Source: Thermoflexales bacterium (GTDB lineage: Bacteria > Chloroflexota > Anaerolineae > Fen-1058). Taken from it: a stretch of 13,726 nucleotides of DNA. Below, in pieces: positions 6,878 to 13,726 of this stretch. Below the pieces are notes generated by a model. That model did no database searches, was not told the DNA's origin, and saw nothing but the letters and a program-made list of their open reading frames with translations. Location: assembly GCA_017882055.1 (NCBI GenBank), contig JADGQE010000047.1, positions 1 to 13,726 of the forward strand, in the 5' to 3' direction. The translations under genes were made by a program, and so were the position numbers. Numbering within the stretch: the stretch's first letter is position 1; each line of letters starts with the position of its first letter.

Positions 6878-7492
6878 ATGATTTCACCCAGCTCGTTGAT
6901 CCCGATGGTGGTCGAGCAGGATGCTCGAGGTGAGCGCGCCTATGATATCTACTCGCTATTGCTCAGAGAGCGCATCATCTTCCTCGGGACGCCGATCAAT
7001 GATCAGGTTGCCAATGTGATCGTGGCCCAGCTCTTGTTCCTCAACAGCCAGGACCCCGATCGAGACATTAACCTGTACATCAACTCGCCCGGCGGCCAGA
7101 TCACGGCCGGTCTCGCTATCTACGACACCATGAAGATGATCAAAGCGCCGGTCTCGACGATCGCCATAGGTATGGCCGCCAGCATGGGCACCATTCTGCT
7201 CACCGCCGGCACCAAAGGCAAACGCTACTCCCTGCCCCACTCGACGATTCATCTGCATCAACCGCTGGGCGGCGTGCAGGGTCAGGCGGCGGACATCGAG
7301 ATCGAGGCCAAAGAGATCCTGCGCATGCGGGCGCTGCTCAACAGCATCCTCAAAGAAGCGACCGGCTTGAGTGACGAACTGATCGCCAAATACACCGATC
7401 GCAACTTCTACATGACCGCCGAAGAGGCTGTTAAGCTGGGCCTGATCGACGAGGTGTTGGCGGCGCAGCCGATCCCCGAAGCAAAGAAGTAA
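6878..7492 (+). CDS. clpP: ATP-dependent Clp protease proteolytic subunit, with altered triad
   Basis: A 204-residue ClpP, the ring-forming serine peptidase that degrades proteins fed by ClpX. The nucleophile Ser102 is in GMAASMG (98-104), the catalytic His127 is in HLHQPLGG (125-132), and the handle region follows. The catalytic acid should be the second Asp of the usual D-R-D-F-Y-M segment. Here the segment is TDRNFYMTAEEA (173-184), so position 176, aligned to Asp171 of mature E. coli ClpP, is Asn (codon AAC at 7403-7405). A ClpP with Asn at this place, ClpP1 of Listeria monocytogenes, is known to depend on a partner ClpP. The N-terminus has no long propeptide. AAGGAG (6865-6870) sits 7 bases before the ATG. 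clpX follows downstream. Confidence 0.96.
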   Translation: MISPSSLIPMVVEQDARGERAYDIYSLLLRERIIFLGTPINDQVANVIVAQLLFLNSQDPDRDINLYINSPGGQITAGLAIYDTMKMIKAPVSTIAIGMAASMGTILLTAGTKGKRYSLPHSTIHLHQPLGGVQGQAADIEIEAKEILRMRALLNSILKEATGLSDELIAKYTDRNFYMTAEEAVKLGLIDEVLAAQPIPEAKK

Positions 7493-7503
7493 TGACGCAC
7501 CCG

Positions 7504-7545
7504 ACCGGGCGAAGGCGCCGCTGGCCTCTTCGCCCGGTTTTCTCT
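7504..7545 (+). terminator. Intrinsic terminator between clpP and clpX
   Basis: ACCGGGCGAAG (7504-7514) pairs perfectly with CTTCGCCCGGT (7528-7538) around a 13-base loop, followed by TTTCTCTT. The hairpin starts 12 bases after the clpP stop and the T-rich tail ends 9 bases before the clpX ATG. It would set clpX expression by partial read-through. Confidence 0.8.
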
Positions 7546-7554
7546 TGAATCCGC

Positions 7555-8850
<1,296 letters not shown>

Positions 8851-8853
8851 ATG

Positions 8854-8888
8854 AAAAACCTGGTTTCTTTGAAGAAACCAGGTTTTTT
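8854..8888. terminator. Symmetric bidirectional terminator
   Basis: AAAAACCTGGTTTCTT (8854-8869) and AAGAAACCAGGTTTTT (8872-8887) are perfectly complementary, giving a strong hairpin with A- and T-tracts on the two sides. It starts 3 bases after the clpX stop and serves the convergent gatB as well. Confidence 0.9.
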
Positions 8889-8904
8889 GATATCGCACTT
8901 CGTC

Positions 8905-10347
8905 TTACTTTCTGGCGGCCAGTTGCTTGCGAACAATCTCCTGCACCGCGCCGGGATTGGCCTTGCCTCTACTTTCTTTCATCACCTGCCCTACCAGCCA
9001 GCCCAACACCGTTTCTTTGCCGCCGAGATATTTGGCCACTTCACCCGGATTCGCAGCCAGCACCTTCTGCACAATCGCCTCGATCGCGCCCATGTCACTG
9101 ATTTGCCCCAGACCTTTCGCCTCCACGATCGACTTCGCCGGCTCGCCGGTCTTGAACATGTCGGCCAGCACGCGCTTGCCGGTGTTGACGTTGATGGTCC
9201 CGGCCTCAACCAGCTCAATCAATTCGACCAGCGATTGCGGCGTGATCTTGATCGCTTCGATCGAAACACCCGCGTCATTCATGTAGCGGAAGAGTTCGCC
9301 GGTCAGCCAATTGAAGATCGCCTTGGGATTCTTCGCGCCCGATTGCTGGACGGCGGCTTCATAGTAATCAGCTACGGCCTTCTCGGCCACGAGTAATTCT
9401 GCATCGCCCCGGCTCAAGCCGTAATCGCGCACGAAGCGATCGCGTTTGGCGTCCGGCAATTCGGGCAGACTCGCTTTGATCGATTCGACCCAGGCCGGAT
9501 CGATCACCAGCGGCGGCAGATCGGGTTCGGGAAAATAGCGATAGTCGTGGGCCTGTTCTTTGCTGCGCTGCGGCACTGTGGCATTTCTGTCTTCGTCCCA
9601 GCCCATCGTCTGCTGCACAACGCGCTCGCCGCGTTCGGCCAATTTCTGCTGGCGCGCCAACTCGTATTCGGTGGCCCGCACCAGCGCGCGGAAACTATTG
9701 AGGTTCTTCACTTCGGTACGCGTGTTGAGTTCGGTGGAACCCGCGGGGCGGATCGAGATGTTGGCCTCGAAGCGAATCACGCCTTTTTCCATGTCGCCAC
9801 TGTTCACATCCAGGTAACGCACGATCGCGCGCAGCTTCGTGGCGTAAGCCTGCACCTCTTCCACTGATCGGAAGTCCGGCTCGGTGACGATTTCCATTAA
9901 CGGCACGCCGCCGCGATTGAAATCGATCAACGATTTGCCGCCGGCGTGAGTGGACTTGCCCGTGTCTTCCTCCAGATGCACGCGCCGGATGCCGATCCGC
10001 TTCGCGCCCTGCGACGTCTCCACTTCCAGCCAGCCATTGCTGCACAACGGAAATTCGTACTGCGAAATCTGATAGCCTTTGGGCAAATCAGGGTAAAAGT
10101 AATTCTTGCGCGCGAAGACATTGAACGCCTCGATCGTGCAGTTCAAGGCCAGCCCGGTCATGATCGTCATCTCGACCGCACGCTGATTGATCACCGGCAG
10201 CATGCCCGGCATGCCCAGACAGACCGGGCAGACGTGCGAATTGGGCGGCTCGCCGTCCGACATGACGACGGCACAGCCGCAAAACATTTTGGAATGGGTC
10301 AGCAATTCGGCGTGAACTTCAAGGCCGATGACGGGTTCGTAGTCCAT
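8905..10347 (-). CDS. gatB: Asp/Glu-tRNA(Asn/Gln) amidotransferase subunit B
   Basis: A full-length 480-residue GatB. In the GatCAB complex it binds misacylated Glu-tRNA(Gln) or Asp-tRNA(Asn) and phosphorylates the side chain before ammonia from GatA amidates it. The N-terminal signature YEPVIGLEVHAELLTHSKMFCGC (3-25) and HVCPVCLGMPGMLPV (38-52) are typical, with Cys pairs at 23/25 and 40/43. The kinase-like core has VHLEEDTGKS (123-132), DFNRGGVPLMEIV and DYRYFPEPDLPP. The C-terminal YqeY-like helical tRNA-binding domain covers about 330-480. It starts 7 bases after the HicB-like gene stop, without a clear Shine-Dalgarno, which suggests translational coupling. gatA lies upstream in the same run; gatC is not in the window. 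Confidence 0.97.
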   Translation of the reverse strand: MDYEPVIGLEVHAELLTHSKMFCGCAVVMSDGEPPNSHVCPVCLGMPGMLPVINQRAVEMTIMTGLALNCTIEAFNVFARKNYFYPDLPKGYQISQYEFPLCSNGWLEVETSQGAKRIGIRRVHLEEDTGKSTHAGGKSLIDFNRGGVPLMEIVTEPDFRSVEEVQAYATKLRAIVRYLDVNSGDMEKGVIRFEANISIRPAGSTELNTRTEVKNLNSFRALVRATEYELARQQKLAERGERVVQQTMGWDEDRNATVPQRSKEQAHDYRYFPEPDLPPLVIDPAWVESIKASLPELPDAKRDRFVRDYGLSRGDAELLVAEKAVADYYEAAVQQSGAKNPKAIFNWLTGELFRYMNDAGVSIEAIKITPQSLVELIELVEAGTINVNTGKRVLADMFKTGEPAKSIVEAKGLGQISDMGAIEAIVQKVLAANPGEVAKYLGGKETVLGWLVGQVMKESRGKANPGAVQEIVRKQLAARK

Positions 10348-10354
10348 AACGCAT

Positions 10355-10564
10355 TCACACTCGTCTATTCCGTATAGAAGTACTGACGCAATATTGGCTA
10401 AGATCTTCGCCGTCTAGTTGCAATTCCACCGCTTCCTTTAGGTTGGCCGTTACCTCATCAAGTGTCGCGCCCTGTGTCACAACTGGGATTTCGACACATT
10501 CTGCCACGTAACCCGACTGATCACCGGCTCGAATAACCGCCTTAATAGTATGTTGCAGAGACAT
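10355..10564 (-). CDS. HicB-like protein without a HicA partner
   Basis: A 69-residue protein with the single HicB-type fold: SGYVAECVEIPVVTQGATLDEVTANLKEAVEL (17-48) matches the usual pattern G-Y-V-A-x-x-x-E-x-P...T-x-G-x-T-x-x-E-A. HicB antitoxins normally pair with the HicA RNase toxin and often add a DNA-binding domain. Here there is neither a DNA-binding extension nor room for hicA: 11 bases separate it from the aminotransferase gene and 7 from gatB. A toxin-antitoxin role is therefore unsupported; such short stand-alone HicB-like proteins are common and of unclear function. Translation is well supported by TAAGGAGGAG upstream. Confidence 0.8.
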   Translation of the reverse strand: MSLQHTIKAVIRAGDQSGYVAECVEIPVVTQGATLDEVTANLKEAVELQLDGEDLSQYCVSTSIRNRRV

Positions 10565-10568
10565 CGCT

Positions 10569-10578
10569 CTCCTCCTTA
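10569..10578 (-). promoter_or_regulatory. Strong ribosome-binding site overlapping a stop codon
   Basis: On the minus strand TAAGGAGGAG contains the aminotransferase stop TAA and, directly after it, a near-perfect Shine-Dalgarno for the HicB-like gene, 4 bases before its ATG. Ribosomes ending on the first gene can restart on the second. Confidence 0.8.
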
Positions 10579-11760
10579 CCCGTGCCTTCTCACAAACCGC
10601 TCCATGCGGTGTAATGCCTCTTCGATCTTCTCGTAAGCCGTCGCATACGAGCAGCGCACGAAACCCTCGCCGCCCGCGCCGAAGGCATTGCCTGGCACCA
10701 CGGCCACACGCTCTTCTTGCAGCAGCTTCTCGGCGAATTCTTCGTCGCTCAGGCCGCTGATCGCGATCGACGGGAAAGCGTAGAACGCGCCCTGCGGCTC
10801 GAACGTCTTGAGGCCGATATGGTTCAAGCCGCCGACGATCAACCGCCGCCGCCGATCGTATTCCTGCCGCATTCGCTCGACGTGTTCCTCACCGTGCTTC
10901 AACGCTTCGAGCGCGGCAGCCTGGGCCATCGTCGGCGCGGACATGATCGTGTACTGGTGAATCTTGCGCATCGCGGCCGAGATGGCCTTCGGCGCAGCCG
11001 AGTAACCAATGCGCCAGCCCGTCATCGCGTGCGACTTCGAGAAGCCGCCCAGCAGCACGGTGCGCTCGCGCATCTTCGGCAGCGATGGAAAACACGTATG
11101 CACGGACCGGCTGGTGCCATTACTCATCGAGCCATACACCAATCGATCGTAGATCTCGTCCGAGATGACGATCAGATCGTGCTCTTCGGCCAGGGTCGCA
11201 ATGTCCAACAACCGCTCGCGCGACATCACCGCGCCGGTTGGATTGTTGGGATAGCCGATCAGGATCGCCTTGGTCTTCGGCGTGATCTTCGCGGCGATCT
11301 CCTCGCGCGTCACTTGAAAATTGTTCTCGACGCGCGTCGCAATCGGGACGGGCACACCACCCGCCAACATCACTTCGGACGTATACGCGACGAAGCATGG
11401 CTGCGGCACGATCACTTCATCGCCCGGATCGAGAATCGCCGTCAACGCCAGATACAGCGCCTCCGATACCCCGACGGTGATCAGCAACTCGGCTTCCGGA
11501 TCGTAGTCGACTTGATAACGGCGCTTCAAATATGCATTCAGTTCGCGGCGCAGCTCCACCGTGCCGGAGTTGCTGGTGTAGTGCGTATCGCCGCGATGCA
11601 GCGACTCGATGCCGGCCTCGATGATGGGCGCCGGCGTCACAAAATCCGGTTCGCCAATGCCGAGCGAGATCACATCCTGCATCGTCGCCGCAATGTCGAA
11701 GAAGCGGCGGATGCCGCTGGGCGGAATCGAATTGACACGGGCTGAAACGTAATCACGCAT
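10576..11760 (-). CDS. PLP-dependent class I/II aminotransferase
   Basis: A 394-residue fold-type I aminotransferase (AspC/PatA-like), transferring amino groups between amino and 2-oxo acids with pyridoxal phosphate. It shows ISLGIGEPDF (31-40), YPNNPTG (170-176, Asn173), SDEIYDRLVY (200-209, Asp201 and Tyr204), the Schiff-base lysine Lys242 in GGFSKSHAMTGWRIGY, and the carboxylate-binding Arg369 in FVRCSYA. Substrate specificity cannot be told. The frame is open up to 11901, but its first 47 codons mostly come from an inserted repeat element and do not resemble the family. The ATG at 11760 is chosen because GAGGAG (11768-11773) is 7 bases away and the length fits the family; ATG at 11766 is too close. 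It is followed by hicB-like and gatB genes. Confidence 0.93.
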   Translation of the reverse strand: MRDYVSARVNSIPPSGIRRFFDIAATMQDVISLGIGEPDFVTPAPIIEAGIESLHRGDTHYTSNSGTVELRRELNAYLKRRYQVDYDPEAELLITVGVSEALYLALTAILDPGDEVIVPQPCFVAYTSEVMLAGGVPVPIATRVENNFQVTREEIAAKITPKTKAILIGYPNNPTGAVMSRERLLDIATLAEEHDLIVISDEIYDRLVYGSMSNGTSRSVHTCFPSLPKMRERTVLLGGFSKSHAMTGWRIGYSAAPKAISAAMRKIHQYTIMSAPTMAQAAALEALKHGEEHVERMRQEYDRRRRLIVGGLNHIGLKTFEPQGAFYAFPSIAISGLSDEEFAEKLLQEERVAVVPGNAFGAGGEGFVRCSYATAYEKIEEALHRMERFVRRHG

Positions 11761-11767
11761 CGCCATT

Positions 11768-11773
11768 CTCCTC
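11768..11773 (-). promoter_or_regulatory. Ribosome-binding site fixing the aminotransferase start
   Basis: GAGGAG on the minus strand lies 7 bases before ATG 11760 and only 1 base before the alternative ATG 11766, favouring the first. It overlaps the left copy of the target duplication of the neighbouring element, so the insertion left it intact. Confidence 0.7.
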
Positions 11774-11778
11774 AGTCT
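11772..11778. repeat. Target-site duplication, left copy
   Basis: TCAGTCT directly abuts the left end of the foldback element and is repeated exactly at its right end (11919-11925). On the minus strand this copy reads AGACTGA, whose TGA leads into the aminotransferase Shine-Dalgarno. Confidence 0.8.
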
Positions 11779-11918
11779 CTGGTGATTATACACATCTCGG
11801 TTTTCGCTCTCGATCCGCGTCCGGCCATGTCCCACGCTCCGGTGGAGCGTGGGTGGCCCGCCAGGCGTCGCGGATCGTCGGCGGGACGCCGACTTGAGCA
11901 CTTGTGTATAATCACCAG
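11779..11918. mobile_element. MITE-like foldback element, 140 bp
   Basis: Perfect 16-bp terminal inverted repeats CTGGTGATTATACACA (11779-11794) and TGTGTATAATCACCAG (11903-11918) are flanked by the 7-bp direct repeat TCAGTCT. Inside lie a perfect inverted pair CGATCCGCG / CGCGGATCG (11811-11819, 11869-11877), GGCCA / TGGCC (11823-11827, 11854-11858) and a 10-bp hairpin CCCACGCTCC / GGAGCGTGGG (11831-11840, 11844-11853). Thus almost the entire element can fold into one long stem. It codes for nothing, so it would need a transposase from elsewhere. It sits exactly between the nucleotidyltransferase and aminotransferase genes. Family not assigned. Confidence 0.85.
11785..11790 (-). promoter_or_regulatory. 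Outward -10 box in the element's terminal repeat
   Basis: The terminal repeat contains TATAAT pointing outwards on the minus strand towards the aminotransferase, 18 bases from its Shine-Dalgarno region. No good -35 lies 16-18 bases upstream. The mirror copy (11907-11912, plus) points towards the 3' end of the nucleotidyltransferase and would give antisense RNA. Confidence 0.4.
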
Positions 11919-11925
11919 TCAGTCT
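11919..11925. repeat. Target-site duplication, right copy
   Basis: TCAGTCT identical to 11772-11778. On the minus strand its TGA (11919-11921) is the original stop codon of the nucleotidyltransferase reading frame. Confidence 0.8.
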
Positions 11926-12092
11926 CCATTGCTGTGGCTATACCCAACCACCGCCGAATCGCCGACATTGAATTGCCGGTAGCGGCCGGTCACGACCGCT
12001 TCCTTGCCGATGAGCGATTGATCCATCGTGCTTTCTTCAATCTGCGCGCCGGCGTCGATGATCGAGTCGCGGATGATCGATCGCACGATCTT
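11919..12092 (-). pseudogene. Detached C-terminal end of the nucleotidyltransferase
   Basis: Directly after the TGA at 12093-12095 the same frame stays open for 57 codons, to a TGA at 11919-11921. The translation begins KIVRSIIRDSIID and continues with AGAQIEE, SLIGKEAVVTGRY and FNVGDSAVV. These hexapeptide-like turns and the FNVGDS ending are what a left-handed beta-helix tail of this enzyme family looks like. The stop therefore interrupts an otherwise intact gene of 333 codons. Whether it is a nonsense mutation, a sequence error or read through in the cell cannot be told. Confidence 0.8.
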
Positions 12093-12920
12093 TCAATCCT
12101 GACCGATCGTCACATACGGTCCGATGATCGAATGCTCGATTTTGGCCGACGAATGAATATTGACCGGCGGGATAATGACACACTGGTCGCACGTCACCTG
12201 CTGACTGTTGTCGTTGCCGTTTTCGAGCAGGTATCGATTGGTCTCCAGGACCGTCTCCGGCTTACCGGTATCACGCCACACATCGACCGTGCGGGTCACG
12301 AATCGCGAGCCTTCGGCAATCATTAAATTGATCGCGTCGGTCAGGAAGAACTCGCCTTTGGTTTGAATGCGCTTGTCCATCAATTCGGCGCAGGCCCGCA
12401 TCAAGGCCGGCCCATCGGTAAAATAGTACATGCCGATCACGGCCAGTTTGTTGTCCAGCGCCGTCGGCTTCTCGACAAACTGCTGAATGTAACTGTCGGG
12501 CCCGACGACGGCGACGCCAAAGCGGCGCGGATCGACAACCTCATGCACGTAAGCGAGAGAATCTTTAGGCGATGCGCCGACTTCGCTCAGATCAACCTCG
12601 AAGAAAGTGTCGCCAAAGACCATGAACACCGGGCTGTCGACGTAATCGCGGCACAGCCACAGCGCGTGCGCCTGGCCCAGCATTTCATGCTGCACAATGT
12701 AACGCGCTTTGAAGCCATATTGCTGCGAGACGTATTTCTCGATCTGCTCGCCCAGATAGCCGACGATGAAGATGTATTCTTCGACTTCGATGCCTTTGAA
12801 TTTATCCAGAATATGGGCCAGCATCGGTTTGCCCGCCACGTTGATCAAGGGTTTGGGCTTGGTATAAGTATGCGGCCGCATCCGCGTTCCTAATCCTGCC
12901 AGAGGAATAATAACCTTCAT
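12093..12920 (-). CDS. Sugar-1-phosphate nucleotidyltransferase, cut by an in-frame TGA
   Basis: A 275-residue product of the glucose-1-phosphate thymidylyltransferase / RmlA-like family, making NDP-sugars for cell-surface polymers. The nucleotide-binding signature LAGLGTRMRPHT...KPKPL (7-25), GD at 103-104 with the metal-binding Asp104, VEKP (149-152), GEFFLTDAI (189-197) and WRDTGKPE (215-222) are all there, so the catalytic domain (1-235) is complete. The beta-helix tail starts at about 243 and is stopped at codon 276 by TGA, at a place where relatives often have Cys. The truncated protein might keep activity but lose oligomerisation or regulation (inference). ATG 12920 follows AAAGGG (12926-12931). 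gatA lies 71 bases upstream; the aminotransferase follows downstream. The sugar and nucleotide used are not determined. Confidence 0.88.
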   Translation of the reverse strand: MKVIIPLAGLGTRMRPHTYTKPKPLINVAGKPMLAHILDKFKGIEVEEYIFIVGYLGEQIEKYVSQQYGFKARYIVQHEMLGQAHALWLCRDYVDSPVFMVFGDTFFEVDLSEVGASPKDSLAYVHEVVDPRRFGVAVVGPDSYIQQFVEKPTALDNKLAVIGMYYFTDGPALMRACAELMDKRIQTKGEFFLTDAINLMIAEGSRFVTRTVDVWRDTGKPETVLETNRYLLENGNDNSQQVTCDQCVIIPPVNIHSSAKIEHSIIGPYVTIGQD

Positions 12921-12958
12921 TCGTTCCCTTTCGATATTTGGAAGATGTAAACGACGTC

Positions 12959-13007
12959 AATCTTTAATCTCTAATCCCCGATCCCTGATCCCTAATTTCC
13001 AATCACC
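12959..13007. repeat. 7-bp tandem repeat overlapping the gatA stop
   Basis: Seven contiguous heptads of the type AATCCCC / GATCCCT in perfect 7-base register. The gatA stop codon (12992-12994) and its last codons lie inside. On the minus strand three runs of three or four G arise, so a weak G-quadruplex in the RNA is conceivable. Confidence 0.85.
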
Positions 13008-13726
13008 GGCCTTTGTTTATGCCACTCAGTCGCCTGTTCATACGCATACGCCGCCGACAGGATTTTTTCTTCGCCGAAGGCCGGGCCGTTGAGCTGCAAA
13101 CCGATCGGCAAGCCCTGCCCATCGAAGCCGCACGGCAGGGCGAGGCCGCAGATGCCGGCCAGGTTTTGGTTGAGGGTGAATACGTCGCTCAAATACATTT
13201 GCAGCGGGTCGTCCACTTTCTCGCCAATCTTAAACGCCGTCGTCGGCGAAGTAGGACACGCAATCACATCCACTTCCTTGAACGCGGCATCATAATCCGA
13301 TTTGATCAACGTGCGGACTTTCTGCGCCTTCAAGTAATACGCATCGTAATAGCCTGCCGAAAGCGCATACGTGCCGATCATGATGCGGCGTTTTACTTCG
13401 GGGCCAAAGCCCTGCCCGCGCGTAGCCTTATAGGTCGCCCACAATTCGCCGCGATCGATCCGCAGGCCATAGCGCACACCGTCAAAACGCGCCAGGTTAG
13501 CCGAGGCTTCAGCCGGCGCGATAAGATAATAAACCGGCAGACCGTAGTCGGTATGCGGCAAAGACACTTCGCGGATTTCAGCGCCGAGCGACTTCAGCAC
13601 ATCGATCGCGGCGCGGATCGCCTGTTCGACTTCGGGCTGCATGCCGTCGATGAAATACTCTTTCGGCACGCCCACCCGAATGCCCTTCAAGTCCGATCGG
13701 AAATGCGCGGCGTAATCGGGCACCGC
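12992..13726 (-). CDS. gatA: Glu-tRNA(Gln) amidotransferase subunit A, C-terminal part
   Basis: The last 244 codons of GatA, cut by the window edge; the family is about 480-490 residues. GatA is the amidase that releases ammonia from glutamine for the GatB site. The visible part has LKGIRVGVPKEYF, EIREVSLPHTDYGLPVYYLIAPAEASANLARFDGVRYG, GPEVKRRIMIGTYALSAGYYDAYYLKAQKVR, CPTSPTTAFKIGE and GLPIGLQL, all typical of the GatA C-terminal half. The Ser-cisSer-Lys catalytic residues of the amidase signature lie outside the window. The last residues PVIGN come from within a heptad-repeat patch. It probably leads the minus-strand run that ends with gatB. Confidence 0.96.
   Translation of the reverse strand, partial: AVPDYAAHFRSDLKGIRVGVPKEYFIDGMQPEVEQAIRAAIDVLKSLGAEIREVSLPHTDYGLPVYYLIAPAEASANLARFDGVRYGLRIDRGELWATYKATRGQGFGPEVKRRIMIGTYALSAGYYDAYYLKAQKVRTLIKSDYDAAFKEVDVIACPTSPTTAFKIGEKVDDPLQMYLSDVFTLNQNLAGICGLALPCGFDGQGLPIGLQLNGPAFGEEKILSAAYAYEQATEWHKQRPVIGN

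Noticed and set aside
10355..10564. A HicAB toxin-antitoxin system.
   Set aside because: No hicA on either strand next to it; both flanking gaps are only 7 and 11 bases.
11764..11901. N-terminal extension of the aminotransferase up to 11901.
   Set aside because: Most of the 47 extra codons lie in the inserted foldback element; the Shine-Dalgarno and family length support 11760.
12040..12095. Selenocysteine at the in-frame TGA of the nucleotidyltransferase.
   Set aside because: A small GATCGA/TCGATC hairpin follows about 13 bases downstream, but its loop does not look like a bacterial SECIS loop and the enzyme family has no known redox residue there.
12093..12095. Alternative genetic code reading TGA as an amino acid.
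   Set aside because: Other genes in the window (the kinase, trigger factor, the HicB-like gene) end on TGA at the proper family length.
11904..12326. Plus-strand open frame opposite the nucleotidyltransferase end.
   Set aside because: It is the shadow of the conserved beta-helix coding sequence; no ribosome-binding site.
12959..13007. CRISPR-like array or telomere-like repeat.
   Set aside because: Units are 7 bases, contiguous and degenerate, with no spacers, and are located within a chromosomal gene run.

Overview
The window looks like a chromosomal segment of a Chloroflexota bacterium, most likely Anaerolineae or a relative. This is inferred from moderately high GC, ATG and GTG starts, the tig-clpP-clpX and gatA/gatB protein types, a eukaryotic-type Ser/Thr kinase with a large outside domain, and spacers filled with degenerate 7-bp repeats. 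No phage, CRISPR or defence module was seen. The genes are mostly housekeeping; the unusual material lies in spacers and in a few single residues.

Left part (1-2010, plus strand): bases 1-53 hold nothing recognisable. A heptad-repeat patch runs into the start codon of a NUDIX hydrolase (92-604). A clear promoter with an operator-like direct repeat then drives a family-1 solute-binding protein that lacks any signal peptide (739-1941). A bidirectional terminator separates it from a convergent membrane Ser/Thr kinase (2009-4675, minus).

Middle (4676-5376): a decayed end of an ABC-2 type permease gene lies between two heptad-repeat patches. It is followed by a tRNA-Leu(UAG) gene with its own promoter and probable terminator, and by another heptad patch. 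Bases 5076-5117 hold nothing recognisable.

Proteostasis block (5377-8888, plus): trigger factor, ClpP and ClpX in the classical order. The clpP promoter is embedded in a nested inverted repeat. An intrinsic terminator lies between clpP and clpX, and ClpP carries Asn where the catalytic Asp is expected. A symmetric terminator ends the block and also serves the opposing genes.

Right part (8905-13726, minus): reading leftwards, gatA (cut by the window edge), a sugar-phosphate nucleotidyltransferase, a class I/II aminotransferase, a stand-alone HicB-like protein and gatB. The last three are very tightly spaced. The nucleotidyltransferase frame is interrupted by a TGA at codon 276 but stays open for 57 more codons. 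Its original end abuts a 140-bp MITE-like foldback element (11779-11918) with perfect 16-bp terminal inverted repeats and a 7-bp target duplication. The element sits exactly at the nucleotidyltransferase/aminotransferase junction, and the duplication keeps both the stop codon of one gene and the Shine-Dalgarno of the next.

The most interesting observations are the MITE-like element, the readable frame beyond the TGA, the ClpP active-site change, the clpP control region and the family of heptad repeats.
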